Assembly: GCF_002934545.1 (NCBI RefSeq) | Contig: NZ_PTJA01000001.1 | Coordinates: forward strand, 62,001 to 126,000 | Source of the DNA: Lacrimispora xylanisolvens | GTDB lineage: Bacteria > Bacillota > Clostridia > Lachnospirales > Lachnospiraceae | Length of the DNA stretch: 64,000 bases | Reading direction: 5' to 3' | In this document: piece after piece, positions 42,276 through 51,068 of the stretch | How positions within the stretch are numbered: position 1 is the stretch's first letter | Layout: each line of letters opens with the position of its first letter | The notes under the pieces: generated by a model | The model's database searches: none | The model's input: only the letters and a program-made list of their open reading frames with translations | What the model was told of the DNA's origin: nothing | Position numbers and translations under genes: made by a program

Positions 42276-43307
42276 ATGATTACTGTCAGCGCATGTCTGA
42301 TTGTAAAGAATGAAGAAAATGTATTGGCCCGCTGTCTTTCAAGTCTGAAGGATCTGGCTGATGAGATAATTCTTGTGGATACCGGATCCACAGACGCAAC
42401 CAAAGAGATTGGAGCACAGTTCGGCTGCAAAATCTATGATTTTACCTGGGTGGATGATTTTGCAGCCGCAAGAAATTTTTCCTTTGAAAAAGCCGGGATG
42501 GACTATATCTACACCGCAGATGCCGATGAGGTCATTGACGAAGAAAACAGAAAACGGTTTATGGATTTAAAACAGTGTATCCTGCCTGAAATAGAGATTG
42601 TACAGATGAAATACACCAATCAGCTTCAGTTTAATACAACCTATAACTTTGACTGCGAGTACCGGCCCAAATTATTTAAAAGAACCCGCAGGTTTGAGTG
42701 GATGGACCCCGTTCATGAAACCATTCGTTTAGAACCTGTTATATTTGACAGTGATATTGAAATCATACATATGCCCGAAGGAAATCATTCCAAACGGGAT
42801 TTTGATATATTTAGCAAGCTGATCAGAAAAGGGGTTCCTCTTTCTAAAAAGCTTCGTTCCATGTACGCCAGAGAACTGTTTATTTCCGGAGAAGACCAGG
42901 ATTTTCTGGAAGCGGAAGATTATTTTAACGGGTTGCTGTCAGAGGACAGGGCAGAAGAAGAGTTAAAAATCATTCAGTGCGTTCTGACCAGATGCGGACG
43001 GATTAAAAAGGATGGAACCCAGATCTTAAAAAATGCCTTAAAAAATGTTGCCTGTGGCAAGGCGAGCTCAGAGGTCTGCTATGACGTTGGGGAGTATTTT
43101 ATGGAGGCAGGAGATTTTAATGAGGCTGTCATCTGGTTTTATAATGCCGCTTATGAAACAGAATGTGAACTGAATATTCGTTATTCCAGAGAACTCCCTC
43201 TTCTTAAACTGGCAAGATGTTATGAACAAGCCGGAGATGTGACTCAGGCAAAGTTTTATGAAGAGCTTGCCAGAAAAGCAGTGGACGAGAAAGCTATAGA
43301 TGAGTAG
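42276..43307 (+). CDS. Family 2 glycosyltransferase with TPR-like tail
   Basis: 343 residues. N-terminal GT2 domain: SACLIVKNEENVLARCLSSL, IILVDTGSTDATKE, and the metal-binding DADEV at about residue 84-88. From about residue 190 the protein is helical with TPR-like pairs (YDVGEYFMEAGDFNEAVIWFYNAAYETE, LARCYEQAGDVTQAKFYEEL). This combination is common in Clostridia, where it is often linked to glycosylation of surface or flagellar proteins. No membrane segment. Acceptor unknown. Confidence 0.88.
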   Translation: MITVSACLIVKNEENVLARCLSSLKDLADEIILVDTGSTDATKEIGAQFGCKIYDFTWVDDFAAARNFSFEKAGMDYIYTADADEVIDEENRKRFMDLKQCILPEIEIVQMKYTNQLQFNTTYNFDCEYRPKLFKRTRRFEWMDPVHETIRLEPVIFDSDIEIIHMPEGNHSKRDFDIFSKLIRKGVPLSKKLRSMYARELFISGEDQDFLEAEDYFNGLLSEDRAEEELKIIQCVLTRCGRIKKDGTQILKNALKNVACGKASSEVCYDVGEYFMEAGDFNEAVIWFYNAAYETECELNIRYSRELPLLKLARCYEQAGDVTQAKFYEELARKAVDEKAIDE

Positions 43308-43311
43308 AAAT

Positions 43312-43364
43312 AAAAAACGGGGCAGAAGTCAAACGAATGAAATTCATTTGGCTTTTGCCCCGTT
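43312..43364 (-). terminator. Terminator of the rubrerythrin transcript
   Basis: ACGGGGCAGAAGTCAAA at 43317 pairs with TTTGGCTTTTGCCCCGT ending 43363, and a T run (plus-strand A run 43312-43317) follows on the minus strand. Confidence 0.85.
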
Positions 43365-43395
43365 CCTGCCATAACGGAGAGTTTATGGCAGTGCT

Positions 43396-43932
43396 TTAGT
43401 AATTTTCAGATTTTCTTTCAAAATAGGCCTTTGGATGAGCACATACCGGACAAATCTCAGGAGCATCCACACCTTCATGGATATAACCGCAGTTGCGGCA
43501 TTTCCAGCCAAGGGGAGCATCTCCCTTAAAGGTTTTATCATTTTTCAGGCTATCCAGCAGTTTTAAATATCTCTTTTCGTGAGCTGCCTCTACCTTGCCC
43601 ACGAATTCAAACTTCAGTGCAAGTTCAGTGAATCCTTCTGCTCTGGCTTCTTCTGCCATTCTTTTATACATATCGGTCCACTCATAGTTTTCACCCTCTG
43701 CAGCGTCTGCAAGGTTTTCTGCCGGAGTGCCAATGCCATGGAGTTCTTTAAACCACATCTTGGCATGTTCTTTCTCCTGGTCAGCAGTTTCCAGATATAA
43801 AGCAGCCATCTGCTCATAACCGGCTTTTTTAGCAGCAGACGCGTAGAATGTATACTTGTTTCTTGCCATGGATTCGCCTGCAAATGCATCTTTTAAGTTC
43901 TGTTCTGTTTTTGTACCCGCATATTTAGACAT
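43396..43932 (-). CDS. Rubrerythrin
   Basis: 178-residue non-haem iron peroxidase reducing hydrogen peroxide in anaerobes. N-terminal four-helix diiron domain with Glu in [27 protein letters not shown] and [13 protein letters not shown], then a C-terminal rubredoxin domain with [10 protein letters not shown] and CPVCAHPKA. It is encoded 26 bases after the reverse rubrerythrin gene and just downstream of PerR control sites, forming a peroxide defence operon. Confidence 0.95.
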   Translation of the reverse strand: MSKYAGTKTEQNLKDAFAGESMARNKYTFYASAAKKAGYEQMAALYLETADQEKEHAKMWFKELHGIGTPAENLADAAEGENYEWTDMYKRMAEEARAEGFTELALKFEFVGKVEAAHEKRYLKLLDSLKNDKTFKGDAPLGWKCRNCGYIHEGVDAPEICPVCAHPKAYFERKSENY

Positions 43933-43958
43933 CGTAAAACCCTCCTTTTGAAAATGGA

Positions 43959-44501
43959 TTAGCCGAAGTATCTTTCCAGTAAGCCCTTGAATGCTTTTCC
44001 GTGACGTGCTTCATCTTTTGCCATCTCATGTACGGTATCATGGATTGCATCTAAGTTTAATGCTTTTGCACGTTTTGCAAGATCAAATTTGCCTGCTGTT
44101 GCACCATTTTCAGCTACTACTCTTAATTCCAGATTTTTCTTTGTGCTGGAGGTTACACATTCACCTAATAATTCAGCAAACTTGGAAGCATGCTCAGCCT
44201 CTTCGAAAGCAGCTTTTTCATAATATAAGCCGATTTCAGGATAGCCTTCTCTGTGAGCAGCTCTGGACATAGCAAGGTACATACCTACTTCAGTACATTC
44301 CCCTTCAAAGTTTGCTCTTAAATCCTTCATGATATCTTCTGGAGAACCCTGAGCTACACCAATCTCATGCTCGCAGGCCCAGGACATATCTCCGTCCTGT
44401 AACTTAAATTTCTCAGAACCAGCTTTACATACTGGACAGAATTCCGGAGCTGTGTCTCCTTCGTGAACATAACCGCATACTGTACAAACCCATTTTTTCA
44501 T
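43959..44501 (-). CDS. Reverse rubrerythrin
   Basis: 180 residues with the domains in inverted order: a rubredoxin domain first ([18 protein letters not shown]), then the diiron helical domain ([47 protein letters not shown]). In Clostridium acetobutylicum such proteins act in an NADH-dependent peroxide and oxygen reductase system and belong to the PerR regulon. GGAGA precedes ATG 44501. It is first in the transcript with rubrerythrin. Confidence 0.93.
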   Translation of the reverse strand: MKKWVCTVCGYVHEGDTAPEFCPVCKAGSEKFKLQDGDMSWACEHEIGVAQGSPEDIMKDLRANFEGECTEVGMYLAMSRAAHREGYPEIGLYYEKAAFEEAEHASKFAELLGECVTSSTKKNLELRVVAENGATAGKFDLAKRAKALNLDAIHDTVHEMAKDEARHGKAFKGLLERYFG

Positions 44502-44559
44502 GATCTCATGTCTCCTTTTATTTTAATTTTTATTTTTGTTATATGTTGGCAATCAATAA

Positions 44560-44608
44560 CAATAATGATTACTGATATTAAGTTACCACAAGATTTGTCT
44601 TATGTCAA
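44560..44608 (-). promoter_or_regulatory. Reverse rubrerythrin promoter with PerR-like box
   Basis: Minus-strand TTGACA (plus 44603-44608), 17 bases, TAACTT (plus 44580-44585). CAATAAT-G-ATTACTG at 44560-44574, a 7-1-7 repeat of PerR-box type, lies just downstream of the -10. Confidence 0.68.
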
Positions 44609-44617
44609 GAGAATTTC

Positions 44618-45007
44618 TCAATTATTTTCCAAACAATCATTACAAGTACCGTAAAAATAAATCTTGTGACTGTCTATCTGGCCCTCCGCATGTTTTTGAG
44701 CCAGTTGATTAATACTGTCCATGGGTTCCATAGGCAAATCATACACCTGCCCGCAATTCCTGCATACGAAATGATAATGCGGTGATGTATCCGCATCAAA
44801 GTGGTCGGCACCGTCTCCACAGGTCAGCTTCTGAATTTCTCCCAGTTCCACCAGAAGGTTTAAATTCCGATAAACGGTACCAAGGCTGATATTGGGAAAT
44901 TCTTCGCGAATCGATGTGTATAAGGCGTCGGCAGTGGGGTGATCGTGTCTCGCCATTAAGCAGGTCTTAATAGATTCCCGTTGACGGCTGTACTTTAATG
45001 TTTTCAT
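44618..45007 (-). CDS. perR: Fur-family peroxide regulator PerR
   Basis: 129-residue Fur-family repressor. Winged-helix part YSRQRESIKTCLMARHDHPTADALY and ISLGTVYRNLNLLVELGEI. Metal region DADTSPHYHFVCRNCGQVYD, with the structural zinc Cys pairs CRNC and CNDC. The Asp after CGQVY occupies the position of Bacillus PerR Asp104, which distinguishes PerR from Fur (usually Glu there). Together with the rubrerythrin genes alongside and matching boxes at both promoters, PerR is the best call. Confidence 0.87.
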   Translation of the reverse strand: MKTLKYSRQRESIKTCLMARHDHPTADALYTSIREEFPNISLGTVYRNLNLLVELGEIQKLTCGDGADHFDADTSPHYHFVCRNCGQVYDLPMEPMDSINQLAQKHAEGQIDSHKIYFYGTCNDCLENN

Positions 45008-45024
45008 GGCCGCTCCCTTTCTAT

Positions 45025-45087
45025 AAATAATAATTATAGTAATAATCGTTACTATTTAATAATATAGGATTATGCTCCGTTTGTCAA
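45025..45087 (-). promoter_or_regulatory. perR promoter with two PerR-like boxes
   Basis: Minus-strand TTGACA (plus 45082-45087), 17 bases, TATTAT (plus 45059-45064). TAATAAT-C-GTTACTA at 45040-45054 covers the start region; a second box, CTATAATTATTATTT on the minus strand, lies at 45025-45039. Together they suggest autorepression. Confidence 0.72.
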
Positions 45088-45101
45088 TCTGCAGTTAAAA
45101 T

Positions 45102-46040
45102 CTATATATTTTCCCTGGCAATGCGGATAAATTCTTCTGTAGCCTGGGACAGGTATCTGCCCTTGTGGCATCCAAAAGCGAGGATGCCATGGCTTCGCAT
45201 GTAATTTAATGAAAAGTAATTTAATCCGGTTTTTTTCATAACGGAACCGGAGCCATCCTGGTTTCCGGACATAAACATCTTAGGATAAAAGGTAATACCC
45301 ATTCCTTTGGAAGCCAGGGCGAGAACTGTTTCAATATTTTCTGTCTCCAGAAGAATATTGGGGGTAAGCTGTGCTTCCTCAAATATCTCATCGGCTATGG
45401 TGCGTACCCGGTTTCCTTTATTAATGAGCAGATAGGGACAATCCTTTAACAGGGTAACATCTGCATTGGATTCCAGTTCCTTTTTGACTGATTCCTGTCT
45501 GCCTGCAAAATAGCGGTCTAATATCTGATCCGGAACAACAAGAAGAATTTCCTCCTCGCAGATGGGTACTGTTTCTACATTCTCAGCTTTAAATGGAAGA
45601 AGGTCAATCATAAGATCGATCTCTCCATGGATCAGAGCATTGCTTAATTCAAACGAATTCCCCTCTACCAGATGAAGTTCAATATTGGGAAACTTCTCCT
45701 GAAAAGCGGGAAGAATAACGGGGAGAAGAAAGCGTCCTCTGGTATGAGATACACCAATGGAGAGCTGACCAATGGTGAAATCCTTAATATCTGCCAGCTG
45801 CCGGTATGTTTCATCCTTTAAATCCAGGAGTTCTTTGGCACGGATCTTTAAGGCGCGGCCTGCATAGGTCAGTGTCAGGGGCATGGTGCGGTTAAAGAGC
45901 TGAACATCAAATTCTTTCTCCATATTGGAAATATGGTTGCTTAAAGACTGCTGGGAAATATAAAGCCGCTTGGCGGCCCTTGTAATATTTAATTCTTCCG
46001 CAACAGCCAGAAAATATTCCAGGTTCAGGAAGTTAATCAT
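45102..46040 (-). CDS. LysR-family transcriptional regulator
   Basis: 312 residues: N-terminal helix-turn-helix (FLAVAEELNITRAAKRLYISQQSLSNHISNMEKEF) and a two-lobed effector domain from about residue 90 (IGQLSIGVSHTRGRFLLPVILPAF). The effector is unknown. Its start overlaps the stop of the PHP-phosphatase gene by 4 bases, so the two are translated together, an uncommon arrangement for a LysR gene, which is usually divergent from its target. Confidence 0.9.
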   Translation of the reverse strand: MINFLNLEYFLAVAEELNITRAAKRLYISQQSLSNHISNMEKEFDVQLFNRTMPLTLTYAGRALKIRAKELLDLKDETYRQLADIKDFTIGQLSIGVSHTRGRFLLPVILPAFQEKFPNIELHLVEGNSFELSNALIHGEIDLMIDLLPFKAENVETVPICEEEILLVVPDQILDRYFAGRQESVKKELESNADVTLLKDCPYLLINKGNRVRTIADEIFEEAQLTPNILLETENIETVLALASKGMGITFYPKMFMSGNQDGSGSVMKKTGLNYFSLNYMRSHGILAFGCHKGRYLSQATEEFIRIARENI

Positions 46041-46765
46041 AAATAAGCCTCCAGCTTGGGAATATAAGGGAGCAGCCGGTCAATGGAACTGTTTACAACC
46101 AGCTCCTCCGGAAATGAAATCTCCTCAAGAAGCTCCAATGCGCGGGCGTGATTTCCTACGTCAGCCTCAATGTGGGCATCACTGTTTATAATAACGGATG
46201 CTCCGTAGCGGCGGCATAGATCCAGCATTACCATATAGTTTTCCCTTGCATTCTTTCGTGGACTTAATGGGTGGAGAGAACTGGAGTTGACTTCCAAAAG
46301 GGTATGGTTTTTTGCCGCAGCGGCAACCAGGGTATCGTAATCGATTGGAAAACGGCTGTCATCCGGGTGACCGATAATTTTCACATATGGGTTTTCCATG
46401 GCACCCACACAGGCACTGGTATTCTGTGCCATTGTTCCGTTTTTATAACAGGGTTCGTGTATGCTTGCAATGGTGTAATCAAGATTTTGAAGAATGCCTT
46501 CTCTTAAGTCGATCCGGCCGGTATAATCCAGTATATTTAGCTCTGCTCCCATAAGAATATGAATTCCAAAGAGCGTTCGCGGGATCACTTTAAAATTAAT
46601 AAAATAAAATTCGTTGCATGTTCCTGGCATTTTTGGTGCGTGGTCGGTGGAACCCATGAGAGCCAGCCCTTTTTCAGAGGCCGATCTTACCATTTCATAC
46701 AAGGTGCTGTATGCGTGTCCGCTGGCCACGGTATGTGTATGCAGGTCCATTATGTCTTTCATCAT
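46037..46765 (-). CDS. PHP-domain phosphatase (YcdX-like)
   Basis: 242-residue metal-dependent phosphoesterase. PHP motifs: DLHTHTVASGHAYST, STDHAP, GAELNI, ASIHEPCYK, IIGHPDD and NSDAHIEADVGNH. These supply a trinuclear metal site. Relatives of this length hydrolyse small phosphate esters and are seen near redox or swarming genes; the substrate is unknown. The second ATG (46762) is an equally good start. Co-translated with the LysR regulator. Confidence 0.88.
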   Translation of the reverse strand: MMKDIMDLHTHTVASGHAYSTLYEMVRSASEKGLALMGSTDHAPKMPGTCNEFYFINFKVIPRTLFGIHILMGAELNILDYTGRIDLREGILQNLDYTIASIHEPCYKNGTMAQNTSACVGAMENPYVKIIGHPDDSRFPIDYDTLVAAAAKNHTLLEVNSSSLHPLSPRKNARENYMVMLDLCRRYGASVIINSDAHIEADVGNHARALELLEEISFPEELVVNSSIDRLLPYIPKLEAYL

Positions 46766-46935
46766 GTTTGTCCTTTCTATTACAAAGCCGGATCATCTGA
46801 TTCCGGCAGGTATGTATATTTCTTAAAATATAACATATTTTTCCTGATAAAACTATAGAAATATCGGGCGGGATGTGTTAAATATATACTTAGATTATGC
46901 CTGAAATAAGGTATTTTATGAATGGAGGAATTGTT

Positions 46936-47868
46936 ATGGAAGAAGAGATGAAGACAGACGCCGTTTTAGAGGAGCATGTGGAGACCATGGATGACTACGC
47001 TGCAGAGCTGGAGGCATCCTTTAAACGGGTCAGAGAAGGCGATACAATTACAGGAACAGTAATCCGTGTCACCGAAGACCAGGTCTTTCTGGATTTAAAA
47101 TATTATGCAGAAGGAATTATAAACAAGGAAGATTTAAGCAGTGATCCTGAATACAACCCACTTCTGGAAATTCATATGGGAGATGAAATCACTGCAACTG
47201 TGATTAAAACCGATGATGGGGAAGGAAATATTCTCCTTTCCAGAAAGCTTCAAAACGATCAGGCAGCATGGGAGAAGTTAAAGACCATGATGGAAGAACG
47301 CACCATCATAAAGGTGAAGGTTGCTGAGGTTGTAAAAGGCGGAGTTGTGGTTCACCTGGAAGGAATCCGCGGATTTATCCCGGCGTCCAAGCTGGCTGCG
47401 GAATATGTGGAAAATCTGGAAGAATTCAGCGGGAAGACCATCGATGTTACTGTTATTACTGCCGATGAAGAAAACCGCAAGCTGGTTCTGTCTGGAAAAG
47501 AACCTGCATTGTTAAAACAAAAAGAAGAAACCAGCAGGAAAATTGCCAAATGCCAGGCTGGAGCGGTGATGGAAGGAACGGTTGATACCATAAAGGATTA
47601 CGGTGCATTTATTAATCTGGAAAACGGTCTTTCCGGTCTTCTTCACATTTCCCAGATCAGCAATCAGAGAATCAAACATCCGGGAGCAGTTTTAAAAGAA
47701 GGACAGACTGTGAAGGTTAAAATCATCTCAACTGCAGATAATAAGATCAGTTTAAGCATGAAAGCGGTGGAGGCTGATGAAGAAGAGGCAGAAGAGATTT
47801 TTGATTACAAAGAAGAAGGAAGTGCCTTTACCGGACTCTCCGGTCTTTTAAAAGGATTAAAATTTTAG
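46936..47868 (+). CDS. S1 RNA-binding-domain protein (RpsA-like)
   Basis: 310 residues with three S1 domains: about 28-95 (GDTITGTVIRVTEDQVFLDLKY), 110-180 (IIKVKVAEVVKGGVVVHLEGIRGFIPAS) and 195-265 (GAVMEGTVDTIKDYGAFINLENGLSGLLHISQIS). Shorter than six-domain Gram-negative S1, as is usual in Firmicutes, where such proteins help translation initiation or RNA turnover. ATG 46936 follows GGAGG; the frame extends to 46897 but that start has no ribosome site. Confidence 0.88.
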   Translation: MEEEMKTDAVLEEHVETMDDYAAELEASFKRVREGDTITGTVIRVTEDQVFLDLKYYAEGIINKEDLSSDPEYNPLLEIHMGDEITATVIKTDDGEGNILLSRKLQNDQAAWEKLKTMMEERTIIKVKVAEVVKGGVVVHLEGIRGFIPASKLAAEYVENLEEFSGKTIDVTVITADEENRKLVLSGKEPALLKQKEETSRKIAKCQAGAVMEGTVDTIKDYGAFINLENGLSGLLHISQISNQRIKHPGAVLKEGQTVKVKIISTADNKISLSMKAVEADEEEAEEIFDYKEEGSAFTGLSGLLKGLKF

Positions 47869-47905
47869 AAACTGGGGAAAAACAATATAAAATATCGGGT
47901 TTCTA

Positions 47906-47954
47906 TGGTATACTGTAAAAGAAGTAGCAGGGGCTGTCTATTGGGCTGCCCCTG
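47906..47954 (+). promoter_or_regulatory. Extended -10 promoter and leader hairpin before the alarmone synthetase
   Basis: TG-G-TATACT at 47906-47914 fits an extended -10. CAGGGGC at 47928 then pairs with GCCCCTG at 47948. There is no T run, so the hairpin is a leader structure rather than a terminator. Confidence 0.5.
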
Positions 47955-47998
47955 TCTCACTGACCCAGACAGGTTACCAGGGAGAGGGGGAATGTGGA

Positions 47999-48676
47999 AT
48001 GAATATTCCCAAATCATTTGATCAGGTTGACCAGTGGAAATCCGTCATATTTTTGTATGACTCAGCATTAAGGGAAATTAATACAAAAATAGAGATACTC
48101 AACAATGAGTTTGTGCATATCTATAATTACAACCCCATTGAGCACATCAAGTCAAGGCTTAAGACACCGGACAGTATTGTTAAAAAATTAAAACGGTACG
48201 GATACGATGTGACCATCGATAATATGGTGGAAAAGTTAAACGATATTGCAGGAATACGGATTATCTGCTCGTTTACTTCAGATATTTATCAGATTGCGGA
48301 GATGATAACAAAGCAAAGTGATGTAACAGTCCTTTATGTAAAGGATTATATTGAGAATCCAAAACCCAATGGATATAAGAGCTACCACATGGTAGTGACC
48401 ATCCCCATCTATCTCACAGACGGGCCGGTTGACACCAAAGTGGAGGTTCAGATCAGAACGGTTGCCATGGATTTCTGGGCAAGTCTGGAGCATAAGATTT
48501 ACTACAAGTTTGAAGGCAATGCGCCGGCATATCTGCAGCAGGAGTTAAAAGCATGTGCAGATGTGGTGAATATGCTTGATAAGAAGATGTTTTCTTTGAA
48601 TCAGGCCATTCTGGAATTGAGTGAAGCACAAAAGCCCATACCGGACGGCGGGGACAGCAAAGCAGAGGAAGAATGA
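47999..48676 (+). CDS. relQ: Small alarmone synthetase (RelQ/YjbM type)
   Basis: 225 residues carrying only the RelA/SpoT synthetase domain, which transfers pyrophosphate from ATP to GDP or GTP to form (p)ppGpp. Key segments: YNPIEHIKSRLKTPDSIVKKLKRYGYD, NDIAGIRIICSF, KDYIENPKPNGYKSYHMVV, VEVQIRTVAMDFWASLEHKIYYK. No hydrolase or regulatory TGS/ACT domains. The length and C-terminal helices fit the tetrameric RelQ group. Ends at a clear terminator. Confidence 0.93.
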   Translation: MNIPKSFDQVDQWKSVIFLYDSALREINTKIEILNNEFVHIYNYNPIEHIKSRLKTPDSIVKKLKRYGYDVTIDNMVEKLNDIAGIRIICSFTSDIYQIAEMITKQSDVTVLYVKDYIENPKPNGYKSYHMVVTIPIYLTDGPVDTKVEVQIRTVAMDFWASLEHKIYYKFEGNAPAYLQQELKACADVVNMLDKKMFSLNQAILELSEAQKPIPDGGDSKAEEE

Positions 48677-48688
48677 TGAAAAAAGGGT

Positions 48689-48726
48689 ACAGCCTTGACG
48701 ATTCCACTCGCTTAAGGCTGTTTTTT
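48689..48726 (+). terminator. Terminator after the alarmone synthetase gene
   Basis: ACAGCCTT at 48689 pairs with AAGGCTGT ending 48721, then a run of T. Confidence 0.85.
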
Positions 48727-48751
48727 AACTTCATAAAAAGAAGGTTGTTCT

Positions 48752-50551
48752 ATGGGCACATTAACAAAAGACACATTTAAGATTCTCAAATATAATCAGA
48801 GGAATGGTTTTATCTTCACGCTGCTGTTTCGTCTGATCACAACTCCTCTGTATCTGCTTGCACTGAATGCAGGTCTGAAGTTTGCGCTTAAAATGGCAGA
48901 TTACAGCTATTTAACTGTGTCAAACATCGGTTTATTTCTGATAAAGCCATGGACAGCAGTGACCATTGCAGTTCTTCTGATTCTTGGAATCATAGTGCTG
49001 CTTTTGGAAGCGGGCTGTCTGATTACATTGTATCAGGGGGCTTTTTATTTCAGAAAGCTGAATTTGTGGCAGATTCTGGCAGGAGGCTTATCAAAACTTC
49101 TGGATGAGATTCGCCGGAAAAACTGGCAGCTGGGACTTCTGGTTCTGGCAGATTACTTTATAACCAATGTATATCTGATTTACCGGGTATTTACCCATGT
49201 AAAACCCATTAATTTCGTTACTACTGAAATCCTGAGACAGCCATTGGGCCGCATGGTTCTGGCAGCAGTGATCCTGATACTTCTGCTCATTGTGCTTCCG
49301 GGACTTTATACGTTTCATGCCTGTATGGTGGAACAAAAGCGGTTTCGGGACGGCTATTTAAAAAGCTGGTGGCTTTTGAGACGAAGAATATTTGAGGTTC
49401 TTCCTCTGATGTTCTGTTACTACGGGCTTGCCATTCTTGCACTCTGGATGCTTTACGGATTCTGTGTGCTGATTACTGCCATTGCAGTCACCTTATTTAC
49501 AGATAACCGTCTGGCACTTGCTGTACTGCCGGCAGCCTGTGACTGGATCGAACTGGTGCTTATATTCATTTCCAGTATGCTTCTGGCTGTAGGCAAATAC
49601 GGGGCAGTCAGTGTTCAGTATTTCCGCTTTAACAGCAGGATTACCAGAAAGGCGGCAGCCATCGGTTATGAGGGCAAGCCTTTTGGAAACCGGAAGACAG
49701 CAGGCATTATTATGGCAGCAGCATCGGCGCTTTGCCTGATGTCCCTCTTCTATGTATTGAGAAACGGTTCGGTTATCACCGGAGATATGCTGAGTGAGAT
49801 ACAGATTACGGCTCACCGCGGCAGTTCCAATGAAGCACCGGAGAATACCATGGCAGCCCTTCATAAGGCAGTGAATGATCTGGCCGATTATGCAGAGATA
49901 GATGTCCAGGAAACACGGGACGGGATTGTGGTGCTGGGGCATGATTATACACTAAACCGGGTAGCCGGTGTGAACCGCAGCATAGGCTCTTATGATTTTG
50001 ACGATCTGATGAAGTTAGATGTAGGTTCCTGGTTTTCCGATGAATATAAAGAGGAACGTATCCCGACTTTAAAGGAAGTCATGGAATACTGCAAAGGGAA
50101 GATCAATTTAAATATTGAGATTAAAAACATGGGGGAGGACAGTAACCTGCCCGATAAAGTGATGCAGCTGATTGAAGAATATCAGATGGAAGAGCAGTGC
50201 GTGGTCACATCTACCCGGTTCTCCTATCTGGTCAGAATCAAAAAGGCGGATCCCCAGATCCGGACCGGATATATTATTTCTGCGGCGTATGGGGATTTTT
50301 ATTCCAGTGATTCCATCGATTTTATCAGCCTTCGCTCCAGCTTCATCAATGAACGGCTGGTGGAGGCTGCCCATGAAAAAGGTAAGGCAGTTCATGCATG
50401 GACTGTAAACGGGAAAAGTGAGATGGAACGCATGAAGATGCTGGGAGTGGATAACATTATTACAGATTACCCGATTCTTGCGCGGGAGATCATTTACCGG
50501 GAAGCTGCTACTGAAAGTCTGCTGGAATATCTGCAGCTGGTATTAAAATAG
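48752..50551 (+). CDS. Membrane-anchored glycerophosphodiester phosphodiesterase
   Basis: 599 residues. The first about 330 form a membrane domain with roughly seven hydrophobic segments, ending near [12 protein letters not shown]. The rest is a GDPD domain outside the membrane: catalytic His in [15 protein letters not shown], Glu-Asp in [17 protein letters not shown] (second His at the end), LNIEIKN, and [10 protein letters not shown] near the C-terminus. It would hydrolyse glycerophosphodiesters or lipoteichoic-acid-like polymers to glycerol-3-phosphate. Followed 14 bases later by dtd. Confidence 0.92.
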   Translation: MGTLTKDTFKILKYNQRNGFIFTLLFRLITTPLYLLALNAGLKFALKMADYSYLTVSNIGLFLIKPWTAVTIAVLLILGIIVLLLEAGCLITLYQGAFYFRKLNLWQILAGGLSKLLDEIRRKNWQLGLLVLADYFITNVYLIYRVFTHVKPINFVTTEILRQPLGRMVLAAVILILLLIVLPGLYTFHACMVEQKRFRDGYLKSWWLLRRRIFEVLPLMFCYYGLAILALWMLYGFCVLITAIAVTLFTDNRLALAVLPAACDWIELVLIFISSMLLAVGKYGAVSVQYFRFNSRITRKAAAIGYEGKPFGNRKTAGIIMAAASALCLMSLFYVLRNGSVITGDMLSEIQITAHRGSSNEAPENTMAALHKAVNDLADYAEIDVQETRDGIVVLGHDYTLNRVAGVNRSIGSYDFDDLMKLDVGSWFSDEYKEERIPTLKEVMEYCKGKINLNIEIKNMGEDSNLPDKVMQLIEEYQMEEQCVVTSTRFSYLVRIKKADPQIRTGYIISAAYGDFYSSDSIDFISLRSSFINERLVEAAHEKGKAVHAWTVNGKSEMERMKMLGVDNIITDYPILAREIIYREAATESLLEYLQLVLK

Positions 50552-50565
50552 ACAGGAGAGCACAT

Positions 50566-51030
50566 ATGAGGATTGTTTTACAGCGGGTCGCCCATGCTGC
50601 AGTCACCGTAGATGGACAGGAAACCGGCTCAATAGGGAAAGGCTTTCTTCTTCTGTTAGGAGTTTCGGATACCGATACAGAAGAGATTGCGGATAAGATG
50701 GTGGACAAAATTTGCAAACTCAGAGTTTTCGCTGATGAAAACGGGAAGACGAATCTATCCTTATCTCAGGTGGATGGAGAGATTCTGGTAGTGAGTCAGT
50801 TTACACTTTACGCAGACTGCAAAAAAGGAAACCGGCCCAGCTTTGATAAAGCAGGCTCTCCCCAGCTGGCGAACCATCTTTATGAATACACAGCTTCCCG
50901 TTTTGCCAATTACGTAAGAAGGGTGCAAACCGGCAGCTTTGGTGCAGATATGAAAGTATCATTATTAAACGACGGACCGTTTACGCTGGTATTAGACAGT
51001 GAGACAATTTGTCCGTCAATGACTCATTAA
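50566..51030 (+). CDS. dtd: D-aminoacyl-tRNA deacylase
   Basis: 154-residue proofreading enzyme that removes D-amino acids (and glycine mischarged on tRNA-Ala). Diagnostic motifs are SQFTLYAD (active-site Ser-Gln-x-Thr) near residue 79 and NDGPFTL near residue 138 with the cross-subunit Gly-Pro. ACAGGAGAG precedes ATG 50566. The C-terminus overlaps an upstream extension of the aminopeptidase frame but not its likely start. Confidence 0.96.
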   Translation: MRIVLQRVAHAAVTVDGQETGSIGKGFLLLLGVSDTDTEEIADKMVDKICKLRVFADENGKTNLSLSQVDGEILVVSQFTLYADCKKGNRPSFDKAGSPQLANHLYEYTASRFANYVRRVQTGSFGADMKVSLLNDGPFTLVLDSETICPSMTH

Positions 51031-51068
51031 CAGGGCTAAGCCCTAATAACAACGGAGGATTATTTACC

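Noticed and set aside
47928-47954. Terminator between the S1 protein and the alarmone synthetase
   Set aside because: The hairpin has no T run and follows an extended -10, so it is part of the next gene's leader.
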